Of a stretch of 64,000 nucleotides of DNA, positions 1-8,245 are shown in pieces. The translations under genes were made by a program, and so were the position numbers. The notes beneath the pieces were generated by a model that ran no database searches, had not been told where the DNA came from, and saw only the letters and a program-made list of their open reading frames with translations. Every line of letters begins with the position of its first letter. The first letter of the stretch is position 1. The stretch lies in contig NZ_JABGCG010000002.1 in NCBI RefSeq assembly GCF_019799925.1, positions 124,001 through 188,000 of the forward strand, given 5' to 3'. Source of the DNA: Blastococcus sp. CPCC 205250 (GTDB lineage: Bacteria; Actinomycetota; Actinomycetes; Mycobacteriales; Geodermatophilaceae).

Positions 1-740
1 GCCGGGCTCAGCACCTCGCCGGTGTCGCCCAGCAGGAACGCCGCGAAGCGGGCCAGGTCGGTCAGCGGCGCCCACAGCTGCCCCGCGGCCGCCATCACCC
101 CGGCGTGGTGCTCGGGCTCGGCGAGGACGACGTCGGCCCACGGGTGCACCGCGGTGCCCCGCGCGGCCGGCTCCGTCGGACGCGGGGTCGTGCGCGCCAT
201 ACCGAGCGGGGCCAGCACCTCGTCACGGACGACGTCGTCCCACGACCGTCCCCGCACGCGGGCGACCAGCTCGCCGAGCAGGCCGAAGCCCAGGTTGGAG
301 TAGTGGAACCGGCGGGCGGCCCCGAGCACGACGTGCTCGTCGCGCAGTCGGAGGTCCCCCAGCGACCCGCCGGGGACCCGCTCCCACCACCCGCCGGGGC
401 TCTCCGCCGACGCACCGGCCAGGTGGGAGAGCAGCTGGCCCACCGTGCGGTCGCCGAACGGGGTGCCCGGCACGTGCCGCTCCAGCGGGTCGTCGAGGCC
501 CAGGCGGCCCTCGTCGCGCAGCCGCATGACGACGACGGCGGTGACCGTCTTGCTGATCGAGCCCAGCCGGTACTGCACGTCGGTGACCGGACCTGGCACC
601 TCACCGCGGCCGGCCGACCACGCCAGCCCGCCGTCGCGGACGACCCCGGCGACCAGTCCGGGGACCCGGCCGTCGCGCTGGGCTCGGGCGGTGCGCGCCA
701 GCAGGACGCGGGCGGTCGAGGGCAGCACGGGGTCGGGCAT
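1..740 (-). CDS. Beta-lactamase-family serine hydrolase, C-terminus cut by window edge
   Basis: Class C beta-lactamase / D-alanyl-D-alanine carboxypeptidase fold (PF00144). About 246 codons are visible, starting at an ATG on the complement of 738-740. The frame reads SISK at residues 61-64, the SxxK motif with nucleophile Ser61 and general base Lys64, and a YSN triad at about 147-149, the second active-site motif. The third motif (KTG/HxG) would lie beyond position 1. No signal peptide is obvious, so it may be a cytoplasmic esterase or peptidase rather than a secreted penicillin-binding enzyme. The substrate cannot be told from sequence. Confidence 0.85.
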   Translation of the reverse strand, partial: MPDPVLPSTARVLLARTARAQRDGRVPGLVAGVVRDGGLAWSAGRGEVPGPVTDVQYRLGSISKTVTAVVVMRLRDEGRLGLDDPLERHVPGTPFGDRTVGQLLSHLAGASAESPGGWWERVPGGSLGDLRLRDEHVVLGAARRFHYSNLGFGLLGELVARVRGRSWDDVVRDEVLAPLGMARTTPRPTEPAARGTAVHPWADVVLAEPEHHAGVMAAAGQLWAPLTDLARFAAFLLGDTGEVLSP

Positions 741-772
741 GACGGCGACCGTAGGCCAGCGCCGCCCGGCGG

Positions 773-1096
773 TCAGGTCAGGCGGGCCGCGGCCGGCTCC
801 AGCCGGCCGGTGCGGCGGGCCCACTCCTCGAAGCCCACGGTGGCGAACGGCGGCACCGAGGCGGCCAGCGCGAGCAGCGTCGTCCCCGGCGACCAGCGCA
901 GCCGGCGCGCGGTCAGCAGGGTGACCGCGACGTAGAGGACGAACACCGCGCCGTGGATCGGGCCGAACACCTGCACGCCCAGCTCGGAGGTCTCCGGCAC
1001 GTACTTGACGTACATGCCGGCCAGCAACCCCACCCACGTCAGCGCCTCCGCGACGGCGACGGTGCGGAACAGCAGGACGGCGGTACGCGGGGTCAT
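773..1096 (-). CDS. DUF3817 membrane protein
   Basis: A 107-residue protein with three hydrophobic stretches (about residues 5-28, 42-62 and 70-88), the size and layout of the actinobacterial DUF3817 family (YdzA-like), whose function is unknown. The segment TWVGLLAGMYVKY followed by GPIHG is the conserved core as I remember it. It lies 32 bp upstream of the serine hydrolase on the same strand and may be co-transcribed with it. It begins with ATG. Confidence 0.8.
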   Translation of the reverse strand: MTPRTAVLLFRTVAVAEALTWVGLLAGMYVKYVPETSELGVQVFGPIHGAVFVLYVAVTLLTARRLRWSPGTTLLALAASVPPFATVGFEEWARRTGRLEPAAARLT

Positions 1097-1232
1097 CGGC
1101 TACCTCTCGACGGCGGGGCCGGCGGCCCGCTCCTCCCCGGGGCAACGGCCGGCGGCGCGGGGAGGTCCCCGCCACCCGCTGTGATCTCCGTGTCAGGTCG
1201 CCGTGTCAGGACGCCGTGGCAGGGTCGGCGGC

Positions 1233-1763
1233 GTGCGGGGGCTGGCGCGGCGGGAGTTCTGCCTCGTGCTGCTGCGCCGCATGGCCGACGTCCGGCCGGA
1301 CCTGGTCGCCGAGGCCCTGCCGAGGCTGTCGGCGACCCGCGGCCAGGCCCATGCCGCGCACACCCGCTGGCAGGCGCTGCACCACAGCCCGCGGGCGCCG
1401 CGCGGCCTGGCCCTGCGGACGGCGGTGCTCGGCCCGCCGGACACCTGCGTCGCCCGCCGCGAGGGCGACCTGGAGCTGGAGCTGCGCCAGTGGCCGCTGC
1501 CGCTGTGGCCGCAGCTGCGCTGGCGCGTGGTCAGCGGTCCCGGCGGCGAGGTGCTCGACGAGCAGCTCGTCCGCGGCCCGGACTCCGGCATCCCGGTCGC
1601 CCGCCCGGACCGCCTGCTGGTCTGGCAGCACGTGGTCGACGACGTGGCCGCGGTGCCCGGGGCACGGCACACGCCCGCCAGGATGCCCGCGCACTGGGCG
1701 GTCACGCTCCCCGACGGCCGCCGCGCCCGCTTCGTGTGGGGACTGCTCCAGCGGGTCGGCTGA
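1233..1763 (+). CDS. Hypothetical protein
   Basis: I do not recognise this 176-residue protein. It has no signal peptide or membrane segment. The N-terminus is basic and helical, and the middle is rich in Trp, Leu and Pro (residues about 85-105). The frame is open from a GTG at 1203, but the GTG at 1233 is preferred because the ten extra residues are a low-complexity Arg/Gly stretch. It stands alone between oppositely oriented genes and ends at a hairpin that probably serves as a terminator. Confidence 0.6.
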   Translation: MRGLARREFCLVLLRRMADVRPDLVAEALPRLSATRGQAHAAHTRWQALHHSPRAPRGLALRTAVLGPPDTCVARREGDLELELRQWPLPLWPQLRWRVVSGPGGEVLDEQLVRGPDSGIPVARPDRLLVWQHVVDDVAAVPGARHTPARMPAHWAVTLPDGRRARFVWGLLQRVG

Positions 1764-1765
1764 CC

Positions 1766-1793
1766 CCGGCCCCGGCCTGCCCGCAGGGGCCGG
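1766..1793. terminator. Bidirectional hairpin between convergent genes
   Basis: Arms ccggcccc (1766-1773) and ggggccgg (1786-1793) form a perfect 8-bp stem with a 12-nt loop, just after the stop codon of the plus-strand gene and before the stop codon of the NlpC/P60 gene. There is no U tract, as is usual for actinobacterial hairpins. Confidence 0.55.
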
Positions 1794-1807
1794 TGGGGGG
1801 TCCTCCG

Positions 1808-2914
1808 TCAGCCGGCGATGCGGCGGGCTCCGGCGTAGCCGCCCATGGCGTCGACGGGGGCGACCTTGACGACGTCCCCGGACGTCGGTGCGTGCACCAT
1901 CTGGCCGTTGCCGATGTAGATGCCCACGTGGCTCACCGGGCTGTAGAAGAACACCAGGTCACCGGGCTGCAGGTTGGCGCGGGACACGGCCTGGCCCATC
2001 TGCGACTGGAGCCGGCTGGAGTGCGGCAGGCTGATCCCGGCGGCCCGGAACGCGTACTGCGTCAGCCCCGAGCAGTCGAAGGACCCCGGCCCGCCGGCGG
2101 CCCACACGTAGGGCTTGCCGCGCTGGGCCATGGCGGTGGCGATGACGGTCTGCGCCGCGCCGCTGCCCCCGACGACGGGGGCGGAGGGAGCCTCCGCGGC
2201 GGGCTCCTCCGCGGGCTCGGCCCGCTCCTCGCGGCTGGCGGCGGTCTCCGCGTGGGCCGCGGCCGAGGCGGCCAGGGCGGCCTGCTGCTCGGCGGCGCTC
2301 AGCCGGTCGAAGTCGGCCCGGTACTCGGCGATCTCGGCCTCGAGCGCGGCCTGCTGGCCGGCGACGGCGTCGTAGGTCTGCTGTGCCTGGGCGGCGGCCT
2401 GGCCGGCGGCGACCCGGGCGGCGGCCGCGGCGTCGCTGGCGCCGACGGCCGCGGCGAGGACGCCGTTCTGGTGGTCGGCCACCATGTCGATGACGCTGAC
2501 CCGGTCGACGAACTCGTCGGCGGAGTCGCTGGTCAGCAGCGCCTGCAGGGACCCGCCGCTGTCGCCGGTCCACGCGCTCCGGGCGACGCCGCGCACCTGG
2601 TCCTGGGCGGTGGTGACCGAGGCCTCGGCGGCGTCGGCGGCCGCCGAGGCCTGCGCCGCCGCTGCCTGCAGCGCGGTGAGGTGCTCGCGCGCCTCGTTGA
2701 ACTGCTCGGTCACCGCCTCGAGCTCGTGCCCGCGGGCGGCCATGAGCTGGGCGGCCTCGGCGGAGGTGTCCGGCTCCTCGGCGACGGCCGGGGCGGGGAC
2801 CAGCGCCACCCCGAGGGCGACGCCCACCGAGGAGGCGAGGAGGAGGACGCGGCGGGCGGCGGTGCGCCGGACGCGGTGCGGACGCGCGGGGAAGGCGCGT
2901 GCGGGGGACGCCAT
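1808..2914 (-). CDS. Secreted NlpC/P60 peptidoglycan endopeptidase
   Basis: Cell-wall hydrolase of the C40 peptidase family (RipA/RpfA-neighbour type), which cuts the stem peptide of peptidoglycan. Residues 1-45 are a basic signal peptide with a hydrophobic core ending near PAVA. Residues about 55-215 are an Ala/Glu/Gln-rich coiled coil, as in other actinobacterial NlpC/P60 proteins where it acts as a regulatory arm. A short Pro/Glu/Ala linker leads to the catalytic domain at about 255-368, with Cys281 (in DCSG), His329 (in SHVG) and His341 (in VHAP) as the triad. Length 368 is normal. The gene is alone and preceded by a c-di-AMP riboswitch, so expression is tied to c-di-AMP and turgor/wall signalling. 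Confidence 0.93.
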   Translation of the reverse strand: MASPARAFPARPHRVRRTAARRVLLLASSVGVALGVALVPAPAVAEEPDTSAEAAQLMAARGHELEAVTEQFNEAREHLTALQAAAAQASAAADAAEASVTTAQDQVRGVARSAWTGDSGGSLQALLTSDSADEFVDRVSVIDMVADHQNGVLAAAVGASDAAAAARVAAGQAAAQAQQTYDAVAGQQAALEAEIAEYRADFDRLSAAEQQAALAASAAAHAETAASREERAEPAEEPAAEAPSAPVVGGSGAAQTVIATAMAQRGKPYVWAAGGPGSFDCSGLTQYAFRAAGISLPHSSRLQSQMGQAVSRANLQPGDLVFFYSPVSHVGIYIGNGQMVHAPTSGDVVKVAPVDAMGGYAGARRIAG

Positions 2915-2944
2915 GGTGCGGCGGCTCTCTCTTTCTCCGACGGC

Positions 2945-3085
2945 CGCCTACCGGGTTAGCTGACGGGTTCGGGCGGGAGTTCGCCCGGTGCCCGCGGCGG
3001 ACCGCGTGCACTGCACCCCGGGACTACGGTGGGTCCCCGGCCCGGCGTCCCCCGGAGGGTCGGCCGGCTCGACGGCGTCCACGGG
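2945..3085 (-). promoter_or_regulatory. c-di-AMP riboswitch (ydaO/yuaA leader)
   Basis: Read on the minus strand, the leader carries the conserved blocks of the ydaO class in order: GGGGACCCACC (about 3029-3039), GGGGUGCA (about 3012-3019) and, close to the 3' end, GAACCCGUCAGCUAACCCGG then UAGGCGG (about 2944-2970). The block order, the spacing and the place before an NlpC/P60 gene all fit the family, which switches such genes off when c-di-AMP is high. About 30 bases separate the last block from the ATG at 2914, so control of translation or of early termination are both possible. Outer boundaries are approximate. Confidence 0.88.
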
Positions 3086-3128
3086 GTGTCACCTACTTCA
3101 GTGACGCAGCGCCCCGTTGGACACACAG

Positions 3129-3158
3129 ACCGTAAGGGCCGTTATGGCCGTGTGACAA
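3129..3158 (-). promoter_or_regulatory. Candidate promoter for the riboswitch-NlpC/P60 transcript
   Basis: On the minus strand TTGTCA (3153-3158) and TACGGT (3129-3134) are separated by 18 bp, a plausible -35/-10 pair about 45 bp upstream of the riboswitch. A second AT-rich patch lies further upstream, so this choice is tentative. Confidence 0.4.
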
Positions 3159-3362
3159 TCACCAGCGTGTAATTCGTTCGCTCACGGTGAGCAACCGACC
3201 CCGCGGTGCAATCTTGCTCGGCCCGGCCACCGCCGTGACCTGCCCGGACGGGCGCAGACCCCCGCGCCCCCCGCGGTCCCGACCGCCCCGTGACCCCCGC
3301 CACCCGGCGGCGCACGGACGGCGGGGCGTTTGCCGTTCCGGTCCGGCGCGCACCACCGGTCC

Positions 3363-3548
3363 ATGCGCATCACCCGGCGGACCCTGGCCCGCCCGTTCGT
3401 CGTCCTCGCCGTCGCCGGCGCGCTGACCGCGTGCGGGTCCAACAGCGACACCACCCGCAACGAACAGGAGTGCGGCACCGCCGAGGACAGCGCCGACTGC
3501 GCCGAGACCGAGGGTCCGCCCACCCAGACCTCCGAGTCCGACGGCTGA
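3363..3548 (+). CDS. Small secreted lipoprotein
   Basis: A 61-residue protein with a twin-basic N-terminus, a hydrophobic core and the lipobox LTAC, so Cys of that motif is the predicted lipidated residue after signal peptidase II cleavage. The remaining ~38 residues are Thr/Glu/Asp/Ser-rich and include a Cys pair. The ATG at 3363 is chosen because it puts a normal n-region before the hydrophobic core; the upstream in-frame start at 3330 would add eleven residues without sense. The function is unknown. Its tail may overlap the start of the next gene in another frame. Confidence 0.7.
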   Translation: MRITRRTLARPFVVLAVAGALTACGSNSDTTRNEQECGTAEDSADCAETEGPPTQTSESDG

Positions 3549-4504
3549 GGGGAGCCCCCGTCGCCGCGCAGGCCCCGCTGCCGCCCCGCACCGGCTGGTC
3601 GCGCGCCCGGGTCGCCGCGGAGGTCCGCTACCTCTCCACCTCCGTCCAGCGGCGGCTGCGCGGCCGTGACCTCGCGCTCATCGCGGCGGGGCTGACGTTC
3701 TACGCCGGCATCGCCGTCGTCCCCCTCCTGCTGGTCGCCGTGCGGCTCACCGGCTGGCTCACCGGGCCCGACCGGGTCTCGGAGCTGAGCGACGGGCTCA
3801 CCGACGTCCTGCCCGCCCAGCTGGGCGCCCCGGCGGTGGTGCGCGACCTGGTCGACGCCGGGCTGACCATGGACGTCGTCGGCCTGCTCCTGGCGCTCAT
3901 CCCGCTGTCGTTCTACGGCGAGGGCCTGCGCCGGGCGCTGCTGCGCTTCAGCCACCGCCGCGACACCATGACCGGCTGGCGCGGCCGGCTGCTCGGGCTG
4001 CCGGTGGCGCTGGCCACCCCGCTGCTGCTGTACCCGCTGCTGCTGGCCGCCGACGGCATGGCGTCGCTGTCCGCGCAGCCGGGCGCGGGCGCGGCCGTCG
4101 GCCGGTTCGCCCTCGGTTACTACTCCGTGCTGGTCGTGCTGACCGTCCCGCTGGCGTGGGGCTACCGGGTGGTGGCGGCCGGCCGGATGCGGTGGCCGGC
4201 CCTGGTCAGCGGCGCCCTGTTCACCGCCGCCTGCCTGTCGGGGTTCCTGCAGGGCTTCGTCCTCTTCCTCTCCCTCCCGCTGGACCTCGGGGCGCCCTTC
4301 GGTGGCCTGACCCCCGTGGGCGCGGCGGTCGCGATCGCCCTGTGGCTGTTCCTCCTGCACCTGGTCCTGCTGGGCGGCTGGCTGGTCACCCAGGCGCTCG
4401 ACGACCGGCTCGCCGAGGGACGCGCGGCCGCGGCCCTCAGCCCGCCAGCGGCGCCGGCAGGTCCCCGCGGTGCAGCACGACCAGGCGGCTCACCGCCCGG
4501 GTGA
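3470..4504 (+). CDS. YihY/virulence factor BrkB family membrane protein
   Basis: Integral membrane protein with about six hydrophobic segments between positions 3670 and 4400. The motif AAGLTFYAGIAVVPLLL near the first segment is the hallmark of the YihY/BrkB (RNase BN-misnamed) family, whose biochemical role is not established. The start is uncertain: the frame is open from GTG 3290, but that would run over the lipoprotein. GTG 3470 is the last standard start codon before the conserved region and still overlaps the lipoprotein by 79 bp; a CTG start near 3540 cannot be excluded. The 3' end overlaps the convergent helicase gene by 68 bp. Confidence 0.75.
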   Translation: MRHRRGQRRLRRDRGSAHPDLRVRRLRGAPVAAQAPLPPRTGWSRARVAAEVRYLSTSVQRRLRGRDLALIAAGLTFYAGIAVVPLLLVAVRLTGWLTGPDRVSELSDGLTDVLPAQLGAPAVVRDLVDAGLTMDVVGLLLALIPLSFYGEGLRRALLRFSHRRDTMTGWRGRLLGLPVALATPLLLYPLLLAADGMASLSAQPGAGAAVGRFALGYYSVLVVLTVPLAWGYRVVAAGRMRWPALVSGALFTAACLSGFLQGFVLFLSLPLDLGAPFGGLTPVGAAVAIALWLFLLHLVLLGGWLVTQALDDRLAEGRAAAALSPPAAPAGPRGAARPGGSPPG

Positions 4505-6485
4505 GGACGACGTAGAGGCGCTGCAGCCCGCGCGGCTCGGCGTCCACGATGGCCGCCGGGTCGACGACCACGACCGCGTCGAACTCCAGCCCCTTGGCCA
4601 GCCCTGCCGGGACGACGGCGAGCCGGCCGGCGGGCGCGCCGTCGTCGGCCAGCGGCTCGGCGGGCAGACCGGCGGCCCGGAGCCCGGCGGTCACCTCCGC
4701 GACCGCGGCGTCGGCGCAGACGACGCCCACCGAGCCGGGCTCGGCCGCCAGCTCCGCCACCACGCCGGCCAGCGGACCGGCGAGGTCGGCCACCGGCCGC
4801 ACGGACAGCGAGCCGGGCTCCCGCCGCACGGCGGTGGCGGCGGGCAGGCCGGGCGCGATCACCGGCAGCAGCCGGTTGGCGTACTCGAGCACCTCGCCGG
4901 GCACCCGGTAGCCGCGGGTCAGCGGCCGCACGGCGGTCCCCGGCCGGCCCAGGCCCCGCAGCGTGGGCCCCCACTCCCCCACCGACCAGGGGCTCGTGGC
5001 CTGCGCCAGGTCGCCGAGCACGGTGAGCGAGCCGGCGGCCAGACGGCGGGCGATCGCGCGGCACTGCATCGCCGACAGGTCCTGCGCCTCGTCGACCACG
5101 ACGTGCCCGTAGCCGCCGGTGCGCTCCAGCAGGCCGGCGACCTCGTCGACGAGCACCGCGTCGGCGTCCGTCCAGGGCGCGGCCCGCACCGAGCGGGGCG
5201 GGACCGGCCAGAGCAGCGCGGCCTGCTCGGCGTCGTCCAGCACGCCCCGCGCGGCCCGGGCCAGCAGCGCGGGGTCCGACAGCAGGTCGCAGACCAGGCC
5301 GGCGGCGTCGCGGGCCGGCCAGACCGCGTCGCAGAACGCCCGGACCTCCGGGCTGCGCGCGGCGCTGCGGGTCTCGGCGTCCGTGGGGCTGCCGCCGGCC
5401 TCCTCCCGCTGCCGGCGGGCGTCCTCGGCCAGGGTCATCGCCAGCCGCTCCCGGCCCGCGGCGTAGTGCAGCACCCGCTGGTCCTCGCCGGGGCGGCCGC
5501 GGCGGCGCAGGTCGTCGACGGCGCGCTTGAGCCGCTCGACCGGCACGCGGTACCGGCGCCCGGCCAGCGGCACCTGGACGTCGTCGGCCGGCTTGGCGAT
5601 CGCGCCCCACAGCGCGCGGTGCAGGACGGCGGCCATGCGCTCGTCGCCCTTGAGGGCGGCGACGTCCGGCCGGTCGGTGCCGCGGACCGGCACGCGCGCC
5701 GTCAGGTCGGCCACGGTCGTCTGCTCGACGTCGACCTCGCCGAGGGTGGGCAGCACCTGCTCGACGTAGCGGAGGAACGCCCGGTTCGGGCCGACGACGA
5801 GCACGCCGCTGCGGGAGAGCTGCCCGGCGTGGGTGTAGAGCAGGTAGGCGGCGCGGTGCAGGCCGACGGCGGTCTTGCCGGTGCCCGGTGCGCCCTGCAC
5901 GCAGACCGAATCGCCCAGCGGCGCCCGCACGATCTCGTCCTGCTCGGGCTGGATCGTGGCGACGATGTCGCGCATGGGGCCGGTGCGCGGCCGCTCGATC
6001 TCCGCCAGCAGGACCCGGCTCTCCAGGTCGTCGTGGGACCGGCCGCTCTCCTGCCCCTGGCCGAGCAGCTCGTCCTCGTAGCCGGTGAGCTCCCCGCCGT
6101 CGAACCCGAACCGGCGGCGGCGCACCAGCCCCTGCGGATCGGCGGCGGAGGCCCGGTAGAACGGCCGGCTCATCGGCGCCCGCCAGTCGATGACCACCGG
6201 GTGCCCGGCGTCGTCGCGGACGTGCCGGCGGCCGATGTGGAACGTCTCGGACCCGCCGTCGGTGCGGCCGAAGAACGCCGGGACGCCCGGGTCCTCGGCC
6301 AGGGCGCGCAGCCGCTCGGCACGGGCCGCACCGAGACGCTCGGACGCCCAGGAGTCCACCCCGGCGTCGACCACCGCGGCGGCCGCGGCGCGCATCCCGG
6401 TCAGGCAGTCGGCGGCGAGGGCCAGGTGCGCCCGCTCGGCGGCGAGGACGGAGTCGGGGGCCGTGTCGTTCGGGTCAGCGGACAC
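4437..6485 (-). CDS. helD: HelD-type UvrD/Rep-like helicase (RNA polymerase recycling factor)
   Basis: A 682-residue superfamily 1 ATPase. The N-terminal 150 residues are helical and contain the block IDWRAPMSRPFY shared by HelD proteins. Walker A GAPGTGKT is at residues 198-205 and Walker B reads DEAQDL. Later motifs include GYRVP and, near the C-terminus, YVVLTRAVSRL. Actinobacterial HelD/HelR proteins bind RNA polymerase, eject nucleic acid and in some species protect against rifampicin. Length is slightly short for the family (about 700-770). It stands alone and starts at ATG. A general UvrD-like DNA helicase is less likely, because the N-terminal domain is HelD-like. Confidence 0.82.
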   Translation of the reverse strand: MSADPNDTAPDSVLAAERAHLALAADCLTGMRAAAAAVVDAGVDSWASERLGAARAERLRALAEDPGVPAFFGRTDGGSETFHIGRRHVRDDAGHPVVIDWRAPMSRPFYRASAADPQGLVRRRRFGFDGGELTGYEDELLGQGQESGRSHDDLESRVLLAEIERPRTGPMRDIVATIQPEQDEIVRAPLGDSVCVQGAPGTGKTAVGLHRAAYLLYTHAGQLSRSGVLVVGPNRAFLRYVEQVLPTLGEVDVEQTTVADLTARVPVRGTDRPDVAALKGDERMAAVLHRALWGAIAKPADDVQVPLAGRRYRVPVERLKRAVDDLRRRGRPGEDQRVLHYAAGRERLAMTLAEDARRQREEAGGSPTDAETRSAARSPEVRAFCDAVWPARDAAGLVCDLLSDPALLARAARGVLDDAEQAALLWPVPPRSVRAAPWTDADAVLVDEVAGLLERTGGYGHVVVDEAQDLSAMQCRAIARRLAAGSLTVLGDLAQATSPWSVGEWGPTLRGLGRPGTAVRPLTRGYRVPGEVLEYANRLLPVIAPGLPAATAVRREPGSLSVRPVADLAGPLAGVVAELAAEPGSVGVVCADAAVAEVTAGLRAAGLPAEPLADDGAPAGRLAVVPAGLAKGLEFDAVVVVDPAAIVDAEPRGLQRLYVVLTRAVSRLVVLHRGDLPAPLAG

Positions 6486-6570
6486 GGTCGGTGGACGCTA
6501 CGCGCGGCGCGCCGGGACGTCGACCGGCACGACACGTGTACCGCCGTCACCTGCCGGGGACGGAGGGGGC

Positions 6571-7581
6571 ATGTCCGACACGATGCTCGCCGGCCGGTTG
6601 AACGTGCGCACGAAGGAGTTCGCGGTCCGCGAGGTCCCCCGCCCCACCCCCGGCCCGGGCGAGGTGCTGGTGCGCGTCCGCGCGGCGGGCATCTGCCTGT
6701 CCGACGTCCACCTGATCTCCGGCGAGCTCTCCCCGCTGTTCCTCGCCGGCGACGAGGTCACCCTCGGCCACGAGGTGGCCGGTGAGGTGGCCGAGCTGGG
6801 CGAGGCGGTCACCGGGGCCACGGTCGGCCAGCGGGTCACGCTGCAGGCCGGCGAGGAGATCGGCGGCTGGATCCACACCCGCGGCGTGGACTACGACGGC
6901 GGCTGGGCCGAGTACGCGCTGGCCACGGTCCCGACGCTGGTCCCCATCCCCGACGACATGCCCTTCGAGCAGGCGTGCATCGTCCCCGACGCCGTCTCCA
7001 CCCCGTGGGCGTCCATCGTGCGGACCGCCGGCGTGCGGGCCGGGCAGCCGGTGGGCGTGTGGGGCATCGGCGGCCTGGGCGCGCACGCCGTCCAGCTGCT
7101 GCGGCTGGCCGGGGCGGCGCCCATCGTCGCCGTCGACCCGGTGCCGGCCGCGCGGGAGCGCGCGCTGGACTTCGGCGCGGACCTCGCGCTCGACCCCTCC
7201 GAGGACGTCGCCGCCCGCGTCCGCGAGCTGACCGGCGGCGCGGGGCTGTCGTACGCGTTCGACTTCGCCGGCGTGGCCGCGGTGCGCGAGCAGGCCGTGC
7301 GCTGCCTGGAGCGCGACGGCGGCCTGGTGCTCGTCGGGCTCACGGACCAGCCGCTGGCCATCCGCAACGGCACCCAGTTCAGCTACTTCGGCCAGCGGCT
7401 GCTCGGGCACTACGGCTCCGAGCCCGCGCACGTCGAGCAGCTCGTGCGCCTGGTCCGGCACGGCCGGCTGGACCTCTCGCGGTCGATCTCCGGCACCCTG
7501 CCCCTCGCCGACGCCGCCCGCGGGGTCGAGCAGCTCGAGCGCAAGGAGGGCAACCCGATCCGGCTGGTCATCCAGCCGTGA
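6571..7581 (+). CDS. Zinc-binding alcohol dehydrogenase (MDR family)
   Basis: Medium-chain dehydrogenase/reductase of 336 residues. The catalytic zinc site is visible as Cys42 (GICLSD) and His67-Glu68 (LGHE). A Rossmann glycine motif GIGGLGAHAVQL follows at about residue 165, and an acidic residue after the next strand (AVDP) suggests NAD(H). The four-cysteine structural zinc lobe is absent: the region after Glu68 reads QAGEEIGGWIH with no Cys. The ATG at 6571 has a strong purine-rich site (ggaggggg) five bases upstream, which decides the start over earlier in-frame codons. The 3' end overlaps the convergent acVLRF1 gene by 14 bp. Confidence 0.87.
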   Translation: MSDTMLAGRLNVRTKEFAVREVPRPTPGPGEVLVRVRAAGICLSDVHLISGELSPLFLAGDEVTLGHEVAGEVAELGEAVTGATVGQRVTLQAGEEIGGWIHTRGVDYDGGWAEYALATVPTLVPIPDDMPFEQACIVPDAVSTPWASIVRTAGVRAGQPVGVWGIGGLGAHAVQLLRLAGAAPIVAVDPVPAARERALDFGADLALDPSEDVAARVRELTGGAGLSYAFDFAGVAAVREQAVRCLERDGGLVLVGLTDQPLAIRNGTQFSYFGQRLLGHYGSEPAHVEQLVRLVRHGRLDLSRSISGTLPLADAARGVEQLERKEGNPIRLVIQP

Positions 7582-8245
7582 GGTCCCCCGGTTCGACGAT
7601 GTGCACGTCGACCGCCCGGAACTGCTGAGGCGTCTCCAGCAGCACGGCCTTGGTGGGCTCGCCGACCTCCAGCGCCGGGAGGCGGCGCAGCGCGGCCAGG
7701 GGACGCAGGCGGGGGTCGGCGAGCAGGTCGTCGACGAGGCCGCGGTCACCGCCGGGCGCCAGCGCGTCGAGCCCGGCGGCGTGCGGCAGGAGCACCCGCG
7801 CGGCGGTGTCGGCGGCCGCGGTGACCACGGCCGCCGTCTGGTTGTCCCGGCGGCGGGCGAAGCGCTGCTGGGACCAGCCCCCGGCGGCGGTGCGGCCCTG
7901 CACCAGCCGGCTGTCGACCTTGGAGACGACGAGGTCGCCACCGTCGAACACCCCGACCGCCCAGCGGCCGCGCCGCACCAGGACCACGGCCACCCGCCGG
8001 GGACGGCGGGCCGCGACGGTGAACGACGTCAGCAGCGGGGGCTCGGGGTCCCAGCCGAACGGTGCCCGCAGCGTGACCGCGGTGCCGTCGGCGAAGGAGA
8101 CCGCCACCGGGCCGTCCGGGCCGTCGGCGCGGGTCCCGGTGACGGCTCCGTGCCGCGCCGCGACGCCGTCCAGCCAGCGGCCCAGGCGCTCCGGGGCGAC
8201 GCCGAGCCGGCGGCCCCCTCCGGCGGCGGGGCGGGCGCGGTTCAC
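7568..8245 (-). CDS. acVLRF1-family peptidyl-tRNA hydrolase / release-factor-like protein
   Basis: 225 residues matching the actinobacterial Vms1-like release factor family (acVLRF1), relatives of eRF1 and Vms1/ANKZF1 that may release peptides from stalled large ribosomal subunits. The diagnostic loop GGWSQQR occupies residues 122-128, with Gln126-Gln127 corresponding to the catalytic glutamine region, followed by a basic segment FARRRDNQ. A preceding strand VVLVRRGRWAVGVFDG is typical of the eRF1 domain 2 fold. The GTG start at 8245 overlaps the stop of the beta-helix gene in a GTGA arrangement, so translation is probably coupled. The hydrolase role is family knowledge, not shown here. Confidence 0.82.
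   Translation of the reverse strand: MNRARPAAGGGRRLGVAPERLGRWLDGVAARHGAVTGTRADGPDGPVAVSFADGTAVTLRAPFGWDPEPPLLTSFTVAARRPRRVAVVLVRRGRWAVGVFDGGDLVVSKVDSRLVQGRTAAGGWSQQRFARRRDNQTAAVVTAAADTAARVLLPHAAGLDALAPGGDRGLVDDLLADPRLRPLAALRRLPALEVGEPTKAVLLETPQQFRAVDVHIVEPGDLTAG

Noticed and set aside
3182-4360. Minus-strand open frame opposite the BrkB gene
   Set aside because: The translation is a Gln/Glu/Gly/Arg-rich string without domains, a mirror of the hydrophobic coding strand.
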